This document shows, in pieces, positions 20,778 through 28,387 of a stretch of DNA of 64,000 nt; the first letter of the stretch is position 1; every line of letters starts with the position of its first letter. Source of the DNA: Flavimaricola marinus (GTDB taxonomy: Bacteria > Pseudomonadota > Alphaproteobacteria > Rhodobacterales > Rhodobacteraceae); assembly GCF_900184895.1 (NCBI RefSeq), contig NZ_FXZK01000005.1, positions 270,066 through 334,065 on the forward strand, in the 5' to 3' direction. The translations under genes were made by a program, and so were the position numbers. Below the pieces are notes generated by a model, which made no database searches, had not been told where the DNA came from, and saw only the letters and a list, made by a program, of their open reading frames with translations.

Positions 20778-21326
20778 CTACGGAATGCCCACCGCCTGAA
20801 GCCGGGGCGAACTGGCCAGAAACGTCACCGGATAGGCGCTGGCCGGATCGAGCCGGCCCTGACTGTCCAGCTCGGCGCTGACATAACCGCCCTTGATCCC
20901 CCGGTAATAGGCATAGCAGAGCGGCATCTCTGGCGGCGCGGGCGGGGCCACGTCTTCGAAGCCCTCCATCCCTGCAATGGCCGGGCCACCGCCGACGAGA
21001 ACGGTAGTATACTGCTCCGACACCACGCAGATCGTGCCATTCCGCTCGACCAGCCTTTCAGTGACGTCCAGATACATCGTCTGCCCAAAGGACATCGCGA
21101 ACTGGCTCTTGAGCTCGTATTCGCCGCCGACCCGGCGCAGGGTCGAGACGAGGTTGCAACTTTCGCTGTCGGGGTTCAGGCGGACGCATTGATAGGGCAG
21201 GCCTTCGGTCTCGGCCAGCAATTGCCGGACCGGGACGAAGTCGCCCAGCCCGACCGGCGGGATCGCACAGCCCGCCATGGCCAAAGCCATCACCGTCATC
21301 GCACCCAAACCCGTCGCTCGCATCAC
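20778..21326 (-). CDS. Hypothetical lipoprotein of the curli locus
   Basis: A 182-aa protein not assignable to a named family. The N-terminus MTVMALAMAGCAIPP has a lipobox (A-M-A-G-C), so it should be lipid-anchored in the envelope. The mature part has several cysteines and the segments PYQCVRLNPDSESCNL and LCYAYYRGIKGGYVSAEL. It lies 45 bp downstream of a curlin-repeat gene on the same strand and is probably the last gene of that operon. It does not match CsgG (too short, no pore segments) and I see no convincing CsgE or CsgF features. A role in amyloid export or anchoring is only suggested by position. Confidence 0.65.
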   Translation of the reverse strand: MMRATGLGAMTVMALAMAGCAIPPVGLGDFVPVRQLLAETEGLPYQCVRLNPDSESCNLVSTLRRVGGEYELKSQFAMSFGQTMYLDVTERLVERNGTICVVSEQYTTVLVGGGPAIAGMEGFEDVAPPAPPEMPLCYAYYRGIKGGYVSAELDSQGRLDPASAYPVTFLASSPRLQAVGIP

Positions 21327-21371
21327 AGCACTCCCTGAACGAGCGCCAAATTGACAGAGCGGTGGGCCAAG

Positions 21372-21809
21372 TCAACGGCGAGGTTGCCAGCTGTGCTGCA
21401 CGATCACCACCTTTTCGCCCTGCGTGGTCTGGGTCAGATCGGTCGCTCCGCCGGTTCCGGTCTGGATCACCAAGGCGCCCTGCCCTGTGGCCTCCTGCGT
21501 CACGGTGGCGGCGTGGCCGTCCCCCTGCTGGATGACCATCGCCGCATTGCCCGGCTGCGTGGCGACGGTGGCGGTGTTGTGATCGCCGTTTTGCAGCACC
21601 CGCACCCCGGCCGACGGTGGCTGCTGCATATCGGCGGCAGTCAGGGCCGTGCCTCGATCCACCCGGTGAGCGCGGAATTCCTGCGGGGTCATCTGCATGG
21701 TGACGCTGCCGGGAACAACCGTCACGGTCTCTGCCCGCGCCATGCCCGCGCTCACCCCCGGCGACAGCGAAAGCGCCACAGCCAAGGCCGGCCAGCATGG
21801 AGCGCTCAT
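21372..21809 (-). CDS. Curlin-repeat protein, probable minor subunit
   Basis: A 145-aa exported protein. After an N-terminal signal segment (ALAVALSLSPGVSAGMARAE) and ~45 residues of non-repetitive sequence come three to four ~22-residue curlin repeats with the N/Q-G-x-x-N-x-A-x-V-x-Q pattern: LQNGDHNTATVATQ, IQQGDGHAATVTQE, IQTGTGGATDLTQT. Such repeats form stacked beta-strands in amyloid fibres. The low repeat number suggests a nucleator (CsgB-like), which is an inference. Its ATG shares one base with the csgH stop (TGATG), so it is probably coupled. A much longer open frame extends upstream but runs antisense-like through csgH and csgA and is not real. Confidence 0.75.
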   Translation of the reverse strand: MSAPCWPALAVALSLSPGVSAGMARAETVTVVPGSVTMQMTPQEFRAHRVDRGTALTAADMQQPPSAGVRVLQNGDHNTATVATQPGNAAMVIQQGDGHAATVTQEATGQGALVIQTGTGGATDLTQTTQGEKVVIVQHSWQPRR

Positions 21810-22216
21810 CACAGGGCTCCGATCGGGGCGGTCACCGGGCAGCGGACCTCGCCACCCTGCCACGTCAGAACCATCCGGCCGCGAAGGGCAGAGGCCGCGC
21901 CGCCAAAGCTGGCCGACCCGAGGGTCAGCGTCTCGCCCGCGCTGGCCGAGAACGGGCCGGATTGCGAGATGTTGGACGAACCCCCGGCGCTCTGTTGCGC
22001 CAGATCCAGCCAGAACAGGCCCGACACCGGCGCATGGGCGCTGATGCTGGCCCGCACCTCGGTCTGGCCGGCGCGTGGGATCGCCTCGATCCGACAGGAA
22101 AACGGAGCGACGGCCGAGAAACTCGCGGCGGTCTGGGTGGCGGGGGCGGCGCTGGTGACACAGGCGGCAAGGCCAAGCCCGGTCAGCGCGGCGGCACCGA
22201 AGTGAAGGACAGACAT
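21809..22216 (-). CDS. csgH: Curli assembly inhibitor/chaperone CsgH
   Basis: A 135-aa secreted protein matching the alphaproteobacterial CsgH pattern. It has an N-terminal export signal with a possible lipobox (GLGLAAC), then an immunoglobulin-like beta-sandwich with the hallmark SSNISQSG segment near the middle and two cysteines (SCRIEA, VRCPV) that would bridge the sheets. CsgH and CsgC keep curlin subunits from forming amyloid in the periplasm. The gene sits between two curlin-repeat genes, which strongly supports the call. Whether it is lipid-anchored or released by signal peptidase I is unclear from the sequence. Confidence 0.85.
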   Translation of the reverse strand: MSVLHFGAAALTGLGLAACVTSAAPATQTAASFSAVAPFSCRIEAIPRAGQTEVRASISAHAPVSGLFWLDLAQQSAGGSSNISQSGPFSASAGETLTLGSASFGGAASALRGRMVLTWQGGEVRCPVTAPIGAL

Positions 22217-22282
22217 CGTTATGCTCCTTGCATGTAGACAGGGGCCGGAGGGCGCGGCGGCCCCCCGGACACTGCGGCTGGC

Positions 22283-22717
22283 TCAGTTCTGAACGACGAC
22301 CGTCACGTTGCCGTGGCCGTATTGGGTGGTCTCGGCATTGTTGCCGTTGCCGACCTGAATGACGCCCAGCGCATTGCAGCCGCCGTTCTGATCGACATCC
22401 ACCGTGTTGTGGTTGCCGCTCTGCGAGACGCCGAGGACGTTGCAGCGGCCGGTCTGGGTGGCGACGGTGTCGTTGCCGCGGCCGGACTGGCTGACGACGG
22501 TCTGGTTGCGGCGGCCGTCCTGCGTCGAAATGGTGGTGTTGCGGCCCCCCTGCTGCCAGACGGTCATCTGGTTGCGCACACCGACCTGGCTGGTGCCGGC
22601 GCCGTTCTGCCAACCGTATTGGGTGATCGTGGCCCGGTTGCCGTCGGCGGCGACGGGCATCGCCATCACGAGGGTCAATGCGGCGGCGATGGCGGTGGTC
22701 ACTGTCTTGGTGGTCAT
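22283..22717 (-). CDS. Major curlin-type amyloid subunit
   Basis: A 144-aa exported protein starting MTTKTVTTAIAAALTL with a signal peptide ending MPVAADG. The mature part is almost entirely five 22-residue curlin repeats plus a part repeat (ITQYGWQNGAGTSQVG, VWQQGGRNTTISTQ, VSQSGRGNDTVATQ, VSQSGNHNTVDVDQ, IQVGNGNNAETTQ), the CsgA pattern of Q, N and G ladders. Two cysteines (RCN, GCN) are exactly 22 residues apart and would stack in neighbouring rungs. ATG 22717 has a strong AGGAGAG site; an upstream in-frame start at 22807 lacks one. It is the first gene of the curli operon. The exporter genes csgE, csgF and csgG are not in the window. Confidence 0.88.
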   Translation of the reverse strand: MTTKTVTTAIAAALTLVMAMPVAADGNRATITQYGWQNGAGTSQVGVRNQMTVWQQGGRNTTISTQDGRRNQTVVSQSGRGNDTVATQTGRCNVLGVSQSGNHNTVDVDQNGGCNALGVIQVGNGNNAETTQYGHGNVTVVVQN

Positions 22718-22797
22718 GGGGTCTCTCCTGTTCTGAATTAAGGCGCCGCGTTTGGTGCGAGCCGGTGAAACGATCAGGAGGCAGGCCGCCAAAACAG

Positions 22798-22843
22798 CCA
22801 ATATCACCGGCCTGTCAGGCTATGACAGGGGCGGTGATATTGG
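22798..22843 (-). terminator. Long hairpin terminator after nadK
   Basis: The outer stem is 12 bp (22798-22809 with 22832-22843, CCAATATCACCG) and the inner stem 7 bp (22811-22817 with 22823-22829, CCTGTCA), around a 5-nt loop. On the minus strand the hairpin is followed by CTGTTTTGG. It lies 60 bp after the nadK stop and 80 bp before the curli operon, so it should insulate curli from nadK transcription. Confidence 0.75.
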
Positions 22844-22902
22844 TTAACCACCGGCACGATTGGCCGGCGGCTTTTCATTCGGATCAATGGTTTACGAATG
22901 GA

Positions 22903-23667
22903 TCAGGCGAATTGCTCGCGGATCAGACGCTCTTCCAGACCGTGACCGGGATCGAACAGAAGCCGGTGCCGGACCTTGGGTTCGCTATGGATCAGCACCC
23001 GTGCAACGTCGCGGACAGAGCGGCTGTCGGCATCCGCCATCACCGGGCGACGCTCGGGCTCCGTCACATCGATCTGCACCAGTGCCTGTTTCGGCAACAG
23101 CGCCCCGCGCCAACGGCGCGGACGAAACGGCGCAATGGCGGTCAGGGCCAGAACGTCCGATCCAATCGGCAGAATCGGGCCGTGGGCGGAATAGTTGTAG
23201 GCGGTCGACCCGGCCGGGGTGGCGACCAGCGCCCCGTCGCAGACCAACTCCTCCATCCGCATCTTGCCATCGACCGTGATGCGCAGCTTGGCCGCCTGCG
23301 GACCGGCGCGAAGCAGGCTGACCTCGTTGATGGCCAACCCCTCGTGGCGCTCGCCCGAGACGGTGAACGCCTCCATGCGAAGCGGGTTGATCACCGCCTC
23401 CTCGGCATCGGCAAGGCGCTCGGGCAGGCCCTCTTCGGAATAGGCATTCATCAAAAAGCCCACAGTGCCGCGATTCATCCCATAGACGGCGAGGTCGTGA
23501 TGTTCGGTGCGGTGCAATGTCTGCAACATGAAGCCGTCCCCGCCGAGGGCCACGACGATGTCGGCCTGTTCCAGGGGCACGTTGCCATAGCGCGTCGACA
23601 AGGACGCCAGAGCGGCCTGCGCCGTCGGCGCTCCACTCGCGGCAAAGGCTATTTTCGTCAAGGACAT
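22903..23667 (-). CDS. nadK: NAD kinase
   Basis: A 254-aa cytoplasmic enzyme that phosphorylates NAD+ to NADP+. The diagnostic GGDG motif occurs in IVVALGGDGFMLQTLHR, and the glycine-rich nucleotide site GSTAYNYSAHGPI and the NEVSLLR segment are intact. It starts MSLTKIAFAASG. The gene diverges from glyA, and ~195 bp between the two starts hold both promoters. A strong hairpin follows its stop. Confidence 0.96.
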   Translation of the reverse strand: MSLTKIAFAASGAPTAQAALASLSTRYGNVPLEQADIVVALGGDGFMLQTLHRTEHHDLAVYGMNRGTVGFLMNAYSEEGLPERLADAEEAVINPLRMEAFTVSGERHEGLAINEVSLLRAGPQAAKLRITVDGKMRMEELVCDGALVATPAGSTAYNYSAHGPILPIGSDVLALTAIAPFRPRRWRGALLPKQALVQIDVTEPERRPVMADADSRSVRDVARVLIHSEPKVRHRLLFDPGHGLEERLIREQFA

Positions 23668-23863
23668 GGCCGACCTTTCAGGTTGCGCCCGTTGTTTGTC
23701 GACCAGTGGCCGCTGAAAGGCAAGCGCCGGCCTTTGGCCACCGGCGACGCAGAGCGATGACGCCCCTGCGTCAAGCAGCGACGTTTTGCTGCTTTTGGCC
23801 CGGCCATCGCTGCGCTATAGAACGCGCAACCAAGCCCACGGCTCTGCGAAAGGACCTCGTTTC

Positions 23864-25177
23864 ATGAACGCCCCCACCCCATCCGACAGCCTGACTACCA
23901 GCGGCGGTTTCTTCACCGAAAGCCTGTCCACCCGCGATCCCGCGCTCTTTGCGGCGATGAGCGCCGAACTCGGCCGGCAGCGCAAGGAGATCGAGCTGAT
24001 CGCCTCCGAGAACATCGTCTCGGCCGCCGTCATGGAAGCGCAAGGCTCCGTGCTCACCAACAAATACGCCGAAGGCTATCCTGGACGGCGCTACTACGGC
24101 GGCTGTCAGTTCGTCGACGTGGCCGAAAACCTCGCCATCGAACGGGCCTGCCAGCTGTTCGATTGCGGCTTTGCTAATGTGCAGCCCAACTCCGGCTCTC
24201 AGGCCAACCAAGGTGTGTTTCAGGCGCTGCTGCAGCCCGGCGACACCATTCTGGGGATGAGCCTCGATGCAGGCGGTCACCTGACCCACGGCGCACGGCC
24301 CAACCAGTCGGGCAAATGGTTCAACGCCATTCAATACGGTGTGCGGGCGCAAGACCTCGAGATCGACTATGTCCAGATCCAGGAGCTGGCGACCGAGCAT
24401 CAGCCCAAGATGATCATCGCGGGCGGCTCTGCCATTCCGCGGATCATCGACTTTGCGAAAATGCGCGAGATCGCAGACAGCGTGGGTGCCTACCTGCTGG
24501 TCGATATGGCGCACTTTGCGGGCCTCGTCGCGGCCGGGCTCTATCCCTCGCCCTTCCCGCACGCGCATGTCGCCACCACGACGACGCATAAGACCCTGCG
24601 CGGCCCGCGCGGCGGCATGATCCTCACCAACGACGAGGCAATGGCCAAGAAGTTCAACTCGGCGATCTTCCCCGGCATTCAGGGCGGCCCGCTGATGCAC
24701 GTGATCGCAGGCAAGGCCGTCGCCTTCGGCGAAGCTCTGCGGCCGGAATTCAAGATCTATCAGGGTCAGGTGATCCGCAACGCGCAGGCGCTGGCCGATC
24801 AGCTGATGAAAGGCGGGCTCGACATCGTCACCGGCGGCACCGACACGCACCTGATGCTCGTCGACCTGCGGCCCAAAGGGGTCAAGGGCAACGCCACCGA
24901 GAACGCTCTGGGCCGTGCGCATATCACCTGCAACAAGAACGGCATCCCGTTCGACACCGAGAAGCCGACGATCACCTCCGGCATCCGGCTCGGCAGCCCC
25001 GCAGGAACAACCCGCGGCTTCGGCGAGGCGGAGTTCCGGCAGATCGCTGACTGGATCGTCGAAGTCGTCGACGGTCTGGCCGCCAACGGCGAAAACGACA
25101 ACGGCGAAGTGGAGGAGAAGGTCCGGCTCGAAGTCGAAGCCCTCTGCGACCGCTTCCCGATCTATCCAAACCTCTAA
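23864..25177 (+). CDS. glyA: Serine hydroxymethyltransferase
   Basis: A 437-aa PLP enzyme that interconverts serine and glycine while making 5,10-methylene-tetrahydrofolate. Signatures include [33 protein letters not shown], and the PLP lysine in [17 protein letters not shown] 23864 follows an AAGGAC site. The in-frame upstream stretch (from 23786) is not conserved sequence. I looked for a glycine riboswitch in the upstream region and did not see one. The gene is followed by a hairpin. Confidence 0.97.
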   Translation: MNAPTPSDSLTTSGGFFTESLSTRDPALFAAMSAELGRQRKEIELIASENIVSAAVMEAQGSVLTNKYAEGYPGRRYYGGCQFVDVAENLAIERACQLFDCGFANVQPNSGSQANQGVFQALLQPGDTILGMSLDAGGHLTHGARPNQSGKWFNAIQYGVRAQDLEIDYVQIQELATEHQPKMIIAGGSAIPRIIDFAKMREIADSVGAYLLVDMAHFAGLVAAGLYPSPFPHAHVATTTTHKTLRGPRGGMILTNDEAMAKKFNSAIFPGIQGGPLMHVIAGKAVAFGEALRPEFKIYQGQVIRNAQALADQLMKGGLDIVTGGTDTHLMLVDLRPKGVKGNATENALGRAHITCNKNGIPFDTEKPTITSGIRLGSPAGTTRGFGEAEFRQIADWIVEVVDGLAANGENDNGEVEEKVRLEVEALCDRFPIYPNL

Positions 25178-25183
25178 GCTTCG

Positions 25184-25209
25184 GGCATCGCGGCCCCGGT
25201 CGCGATGCC
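25184..25209 (+). terminator. Hairpin after glyA
   Basis: A perfect 9-bp stem (GGCATCGCG and CGCGATGCC) with an 8-nt loop begins 7 bp after the glyA stop. The following bases, ATTCCCTCC, make a poor U-tract, so partial read-through to the next gene at 25240 is possible. Confidence 0.55.
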
Positions 25210-25239
25210 ATTCCCTCCGCCAAAGGTGCCGTGCCGCCG

Positions 25240-25587
25240 ATGACCCTCCTCAAACAGCTGACCGCCGGCCTCATGGTCGCCGTGCTGTTCCTCACCGGAC
25301 AGATGGTCACGTCGGCGCGCGGCACAGGCCCCGCGGTGATGGAGGCGGTGTTGTGCGTGGGTGGCGGGCTGGTCACGGTGCAGCTCGACGCCGACGGCAA
25401 TCCCGTCGGGCCGTCGCACATCTGCCCCGATGCGACGCTGGCCTTTCTGGCCGACGTGGCGCTGCCACGGCCCGGCGATCTGCATCTCGCAATGAGCCGC
25501 CTCGGCGGTGTGCCGCAAGACGTGAGCAAAGCGCCCACCGCACGGCCGCACCTGCCCCCGGCGACCGGTCCGCCTTGGGCTGTCTGA
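25240..25587 (+). CDS. Hypothetical membrane-anchored or exported protein
   Basis: A 115-aa protein with one hydrophobic N-terminal segment (LTAGLMVAVLFLTGQMVTSA) that could be a signal peptide or an anchor. The rest has two cysteines (AVLCVGGGLV and SHICPDATLAFL) about 35 residues apart and a proline-rich tail. I do not recognise the family. It lies 46 bp upstream of the copper chaperone gene, so a role in the same periplasmic process is possible. A GTG at 25231 is an alternative start. GC content and codon use match the neighbours. Confidence 0.6.
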   Translation: MTLLKQLTAGLMVAVLFLTGQMVTSARGTGPAVMEAVLCVGGGLVTVQLDADGNPVGPSHICPDATLAFLADVALPRPGDLHLAMSRLGGVPQDVSKAPTARPHLPPATGPPWAV

Positions 25588-25633
25588 CCTGACATCCATC
25601 AGACAGTGACACCCAAGACAAAGGACACGAGCC

Positions 25634-26182
25634 ATGCTCAATGCACGCATGCCGACCAAAACGCTATTCGCCGCCCTCCTCGCCAGCCTCGCTCTGGCCG
25701 CCCCCGCCCACGCGGATGGGCCCGAGGTGCACGACGCCTATGCCCGCACCGCCTATCCGGGCGCTCCGACCGCCGCGGCGTTCATGGTCATCCACAACCA
25801 CGGAGGCGCGGATGACAGGCTGATCGACGCGCGATCGCCTATCGCCGCGAAGACGGAATTGCACACCCATATCGACGCCGGCGACGGGGTCATGCAGATG
25901 CGGCACGTCCCCGAAGGCTTTGCCCTGGAAACCGACGGCGAGATCGTCATGGAGCGCGGCGGCCATCACGTCATGCTCATGGGGGTCGGTGAAACGCTCG
26001 AACCCGGCGACACCGTTCCGCTGACGCTGGTGTTCGAAAGCGGCGCCGAGATCATCCTCGACGTGCCGGTGATGAGCGACGAAGAAGCCGCCGCAATCGG
26101 GCACGGGGCGATGGACCACGGCGAGATGGACCACGATGACATGGGTGAAGACCACATGGATCACGAAACCGTAGACCAGTAA
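25634..26182 (+). CDS. Periplasmic copper chaperone PCu(A)C
   Basis: A 182-aa protein with a signal peptide (LFAALLASLALAAPAHA) and a cupredoxin-like PCu(A)C domain. The copper ligands are in ELHTHIDAGDGVMQM and GGHHVMLMG, a close version of the H-(M)-x10-M-x21-H-x-M pattern of this family. These proteins deliver Cu(I) to the CuA or CuB site of cytochrome c oxidase. The last ~30 residues add a tail rich in His, Met and Asp (MDHGEMDHDDMGEDHMDH), which may store or buffer copper. It is preceded by AAGGAC and followed 40 bp later by a membrane protein gene. Confidence 0.9.
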   Translation: MLNARMPTKTLFAALLASLALAAPAHADGPEVHDAYARTAYPGAPTAAAFMVIHNHGGADDRLIDARSPIAAKTELHTHIDAGDGVMQMRHVPEGFALETDGEIVMERGGHHVMLMGVGETLEPGDTVPLTLVFESGAEIILDVPVMSDEEAAAIGHGAMDHGEMDHDDMGEDHMDHETVDQ

Positions 26183-26221
26183 CCGCCGATCAGGCAAACT
26201 GCGCATTGGGAGGATCACTCA

Positions 26222-26647
26222 ATGCGCACACCCTGGCATCTCTGGGTCGTCGGCGGCGTTTCGCTTCTCTGGAACGCGGGCGGGGCCTACGACTATCTCA
26301 TGACGCAACTGAACAACGAAGCCTACCTGTCGATGCTGACAGAGCCGCAGCGGGCGTTGATGGACAGCCGGCCGGTCTGGTTCGACGCGGCGTGGGCGAT
26401 CGGCGTCTGGGGGTCGATCCTCGGATCGCTGCTCCTTCTCTTGCGGTCGCGCTTTGCGGTGCAGGCGTTCCTCGCGTCCTTCCTCGGGCTGATCGTCTCC
26501 GCGATCTGGAGCTTCGGGATCGCGGAGCCGTCGTCGTTCGAGGTCATGGGCAGCTTTGCCGCGATCTTCAGCCTCGCCATCGCGGTGGTGATCGTGCTGC
26601 TCTATCTCTATGCGCGCGCCATGGCGGCACGCGGGGTGCTGCGTTAA
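26222..26647 (+). CDS. Four-helix membrane protein of unknown function
   Basis: A 141-aa protein with four hydrophobic segments (WHLWVVGGVSLLWNAGGAYD, IGVWGSILGSLLLLL, FLASFLGLIVSAIWSFGIA, AIFSLAIAVVIVLLYLYA). The first segment with W-N-x-x-G-A-x-D-Y resembles a conserved family found widely in alphaproteobacteria whose function I do not know. It contains few charged residues in the membrane. It may be co-transcribed with the copper chaperone. The reverse-strand lipoprotein gene ends 19 bp after it. Confidence 0.7.
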   Translation: MRTPWHLWVVGGVSLLWNAGGAYDYLMTQLNNEAYLSMLTEPQRALMDSRPVWFDAAWAIGVWGSILGSLLLLLRSRFAVQAFLASFLGLIVSAIWSFGIAEPSSFEVMGSFAAIFSLAIAVVIVLLYLYARAMAARGVLR

Positions 26648-26665
26648 GGCCGGGCCCGACCGGGC

Positions 26666-26971
26666 CTAGCCACAGATCTGGCGGGCCGAATCCGAAAAGG
26701 CGCGATAGCGGTCCCAGAACGCCTCGGAAGAGGCATTGTCCGATGTCCGGGTCTCCTGAGCCTTGTCCGGGTCTTCGAAGAACGTCGCCGCGCGGCGCTG
26801 ATCGGCGCTGCTCAGGGTCTGGTCCGCGACGCCCTGCACGCAGGCGCAAAGGATAGGGCCCGCCGCAGAGCGGCCCGAATCCATACAGGCATTGCCGATC
26901 GGTCCGCTGACAGAGGCCCCGCCGCAGGCCGCAAGTAACGCCAGTGACAGGACAGTGATCGCCTTGTGCAT
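26666..26971 (-). CDS. Small cysteine-containing lipoprotein
   Basis: A 101-aa lipoprotein starting MHKAITVLSLALLAACGG, with a lipobox L-A-A-C. The mature part has four cysteines (NACMDSG, LCACVQG, ARQICG) and a helical region around FWDRYRAFSDSARQ. The family is common in Rhodobacterales and is often labelled arginine transporter without evidence in the sequence. I see no transport features. The upstream in-frame sequence to 27058 is longer but not hydrophobic, so the lipobox start is chosen. A CtrA-like site lies upstream at 27064-27078. Confidence 0.7.
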   Translation of the reverse strand: MHKAITVLSLALLAACGGASVSGPIGNACMDSGRSAAGPILCACVQGVADQTLSSADQRRAATFFEDPDKAQETRTSDNASSEAFWDRYRAFSDSARQICG

Positions 26972-27063
26972 GAAGTGCCTCATCTTCCAAAGTGATGCCC
27001 GCTGCGTTTGACCAGCGGTCTTTTCTTCCGGTGTTTGACTCAAATCCAAGCGGCCCACCGGCG

Positions 27064-27078
27064 TTTAGCTCAACTTAA
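27064..27078. promoter_or_regulatory. CtrA-like site 1 (TTTA-N7-TTAA)
   Basis: TTTA, seven bases (GCTCAAC), then TTAA differs by one base from the CtrA consensus TTAA-N7-TTAA. It lies 93 bp upstream of the minus-strand lipoprotein start and between the two divergent small genes. Confidence 0.4.
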
Positions 27079-27197
27079 CGCGCCTGTCGGCGTGATCCAG
27101 CGGGATTTCACCAGAAAACCAGGCATTTCGGGCGGCATTTCGCCGGTTTCGATCAATTTCCGCGACATCGCTCCATATATGTCCAGAACCCGCCACA

Positions 27198-27212
27198 TTA
27201 ACGCCTCATTAA
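27198..27212. promoter_or_regulatory. CtrA-like site 2 (TTAA-N7-TTAA)
   Basis: TTAA, seven bases (CGCCTCA), then TTAA is an exact match to the CtrA consensus of alphaproteobacteria. It lies 41 bp upstream of the small membrane protein start (27253). A further GTTAAC palindrome follows at 27227-27232. Confidence 0.5.
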
Positions 27213-27252
27213 CAGTCTCAACCTACGTTAACAGAGACCGATGGAGGGACAG

Positions 27253-27459
27253 ATGCACACCACGATATTGCTACTGGGATGTATCTTCGGATTCGGAACG
27301 GCGCTGTTCACCTACTTCTCGATGGGCTTCGGTCTGCTCGTCGCCATTTCGATCTGGGCCGCCTCCGGGCCGGTCACGATCCTTCTGCTTGCGGCGCTCT
27401 ACCTGCTGCGCGGCGACACCGAATTCCAAGACGAACAGTTACAGCCGGAAATCGCCTAG
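27253..27459 (+). CDS. Small membrane protein
   Basis: A 68-aa protein with two hydrophobic segments (ILLLGCIFGFGTALFTYFSM and AISIWAASGPVTILLLAALY) and a short acidic tail. The family is unknown. The first possible ATG (27241) is itself part of the sequence GGAGGG (27243-27248), a strong ribosome site with correct spacing for the second ATG at 27253, so 27253 is the real start. A CtrA-like site sits just upstream. Confidence 0.65.
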   Translation: MHTTILLLGCIFGFGTALFTYFSMGFGLLVAISIWAASGPVTILLLAALYLLRGDTEFQDEQLQPEIA

Positions 27460-27494
27460 GCCGCCGTGACGTGATGTCGGCCCCGCGAAATGAC

Positions 27495-27523
27495 TTGCTT
27501 TTGCGCGGCAAAAGGATCATACG
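27495..27523 (+). promoter_or_regulatory. Promoter of first cold-shock gene
   Basis: TTGCTT (27495-27500), 17 bp, then CATACG (27518-27523). The promoter of the second cold-shock gene has the same layout (TTGATT, 17 bp, CATATT). Transcription would start near 27530, just before the conserved leader. Confidence 0.5.
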
Positions 27524-27535
27524 GACGTCGCAAAC

Positions 27536-27647
27536 GTTATTCTCTTCGACCCCTGTCTCCCTTACCGGCCACAGTTCTTCGATATGACACTGACGGCGCC
27601 GACCTGCCGCACTTTCGCGGGCAGGATATTTGACAGGAGAAATCACG
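27536..27647 (+). promoter_or_regulatory. Conserved 5' leader of first cold-shock gene
   Basis: This ~110-nt untranslated leader begins with a 25-nt segment (27536-27560) that nearly matches the leader of the second cold-shock gene (28003-28026). Similarity continues around 27608-27626. Long structured leaders control translation of cspA-type mRNAs by temperature, so a similar role is inferred. Confidence 0.45.
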
Positions 27648-27854
27648 ATGGCTTCAGGCACCGTGAAATGGTTCAACGCAACTAAAGGCTTCGGCTTTAT
27701 CGCACCCGACGGCGGCAGCAAGGACGTTTTCGTCCACATCTCCGCAGTCGAGCGTTCCGGCCTCACCGGCCTGCGCGACGATCAGAAGGTTACCTTCGAC
27801 ATCGAAGCTGGCCGCGACGGTCGCGAATCTGCGATCAATCTCGCTCTGGCATAA
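27648..27854 (+). CDS. cspA: Cold-shock protein, first copy
   Basis: A 68-aa single cold-shock (OB-fold) domain that binds single-stranded RNA and DNA. Both RNA-binding motifs are visible: [17 protein letters not shown] (RNP1, K-G-F-G-F-I) and [10 protein letters not shown] (RNP2, V-F-V-H). ATG 27648 has an AGGAGA site. The second copy at 28106 is ~85% identical, so the pair is a tandem duplication. A strong terminator separates them, and each has its own promoter. Confidence 0.95.
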   Translation: MASGTVKWFNATKGFGFIAPDGGSKDVFVHISAVERSGLTGLRDDQKVTFDIEAGRDGRESAINLALA

Positions 27855-27880
27855 GCCCAGACACCCGAGATCGACATTGG

Positions 27881-27906
27881 AAAGGCGCCTTCGGGCGCCT
27901 TTCTTG
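27881..27906 (+). terminator. Intrinsic terminator after first cold-shock gene
   Basis: AAAGGCGCC (27881-27889), the stable TTCG tetraloop, and GGCGCCTTT (27894-27902) form a perfect 9-bp stem followed by CTTG. It starts 27 bp after the stop and is a textbook rho-independent structure. Confidence 0.88.
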
Positions 27907-27962
27907 CGTTTGGAGACCTGCGGCAGATCACTGCCGAGAATCGCCCCGTATTCCAATATTTC

Positions 27963-27991
27963 TTGATTTTTTGCCAATGGAAGCGCATATT
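27963..27991 (+). promoter_or_regulatory. Promoter of second cold-shock gene
   Basis: TTGATT (27963-27968), 17 bp, then CATATT (27986-27991) is a good sigma-70-type pair. The start of transcription would be near 27998, directly before the conserved leader at 28003. Confidence 0.55.
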
Positions 27992-28002
27992 GCCTCCGCG
28001 AA

Positions 28003-28105
28003 GTTACTCTATCGACCACTGTCTCCTCACGGCCAGTCAATCGATCAGCACTGACCGAGCCGCACCGCTGCACTTCCGCGAGCGGGACTAACGAGGATAC
28101 ATCTC
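28003..28105 (+). promoter_or_regulatory. Conserved 5' leader of second cold-shock gene
   Basis: The opening 24 nt match the first gene's leader at nearly all positions. Downstream, GGCCA and a GCACTTYCGCG-like segment are also shared. Conservation of untranslated sequence between the two copies suggests a functional RNA element. Confidence 0.45.
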
Positions 28106-28312
28106 ATGGCGACAGGAACCGTGAAGTGGTTCAACACCACCAAAGGATATGGGTTCATTGCCCCCGATGGTGGCAGCAAAGACGTTTTCGTCCATATCTC
28201 TGCCGTTGAAAGGTCCGGTCTGACCGGACTTCAGGACAATCAGAAAGTCAGCTTCGACATCGAAGCCGGACGCGACGGCCGCGAGTCGGCAGTCAACTTG
28301 TCCCTCGCCTGA
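28106..28312 (+). CDS. cspA: Cold-shock protein, second copy
   Basis: A 68-aa cold-shock domain protein with RNP1 ([11 protein letters not shown]) and RNP2 ([10 protein letters not shown]), differing from the first copy at about ten positions, mostly conservative. Its own promoter and leader lie between the upstream terminator and the start. The ribosome site is weaker (GAGGAT, 28093-28098) than that of copy one, so the two may differ in expression level or condition. Confidence 0.95.
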   Translation: MATGTVKWFNTTKGYGFIAPDGGSKDVFVHISAVERSGLTGLQDNQKVSFDIEAGRDGRESAVNLSLA

Positions 28313-28387
28313 TTTCAGGCTCATGCTCAGCCCGTGGGCGGCCGGCGCTGCCCACAGGTCCAACGGGATAGGCGCGAACGCCGGGGT

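Noticed and set aside
21372..22613. 413-aa minus-strand frame that seems to join the curlin genes
   Set aside because: Only its last 145 residues have a signal and curlin repeats. The rest is a shifted frame of csgH and the major curlin.
23668..23863. Glycine riboswitch upstream of glyA
   Set aside because: No paired glycine-aptamer pattern is recognisable in the ~195 bp between nadK and glyA.
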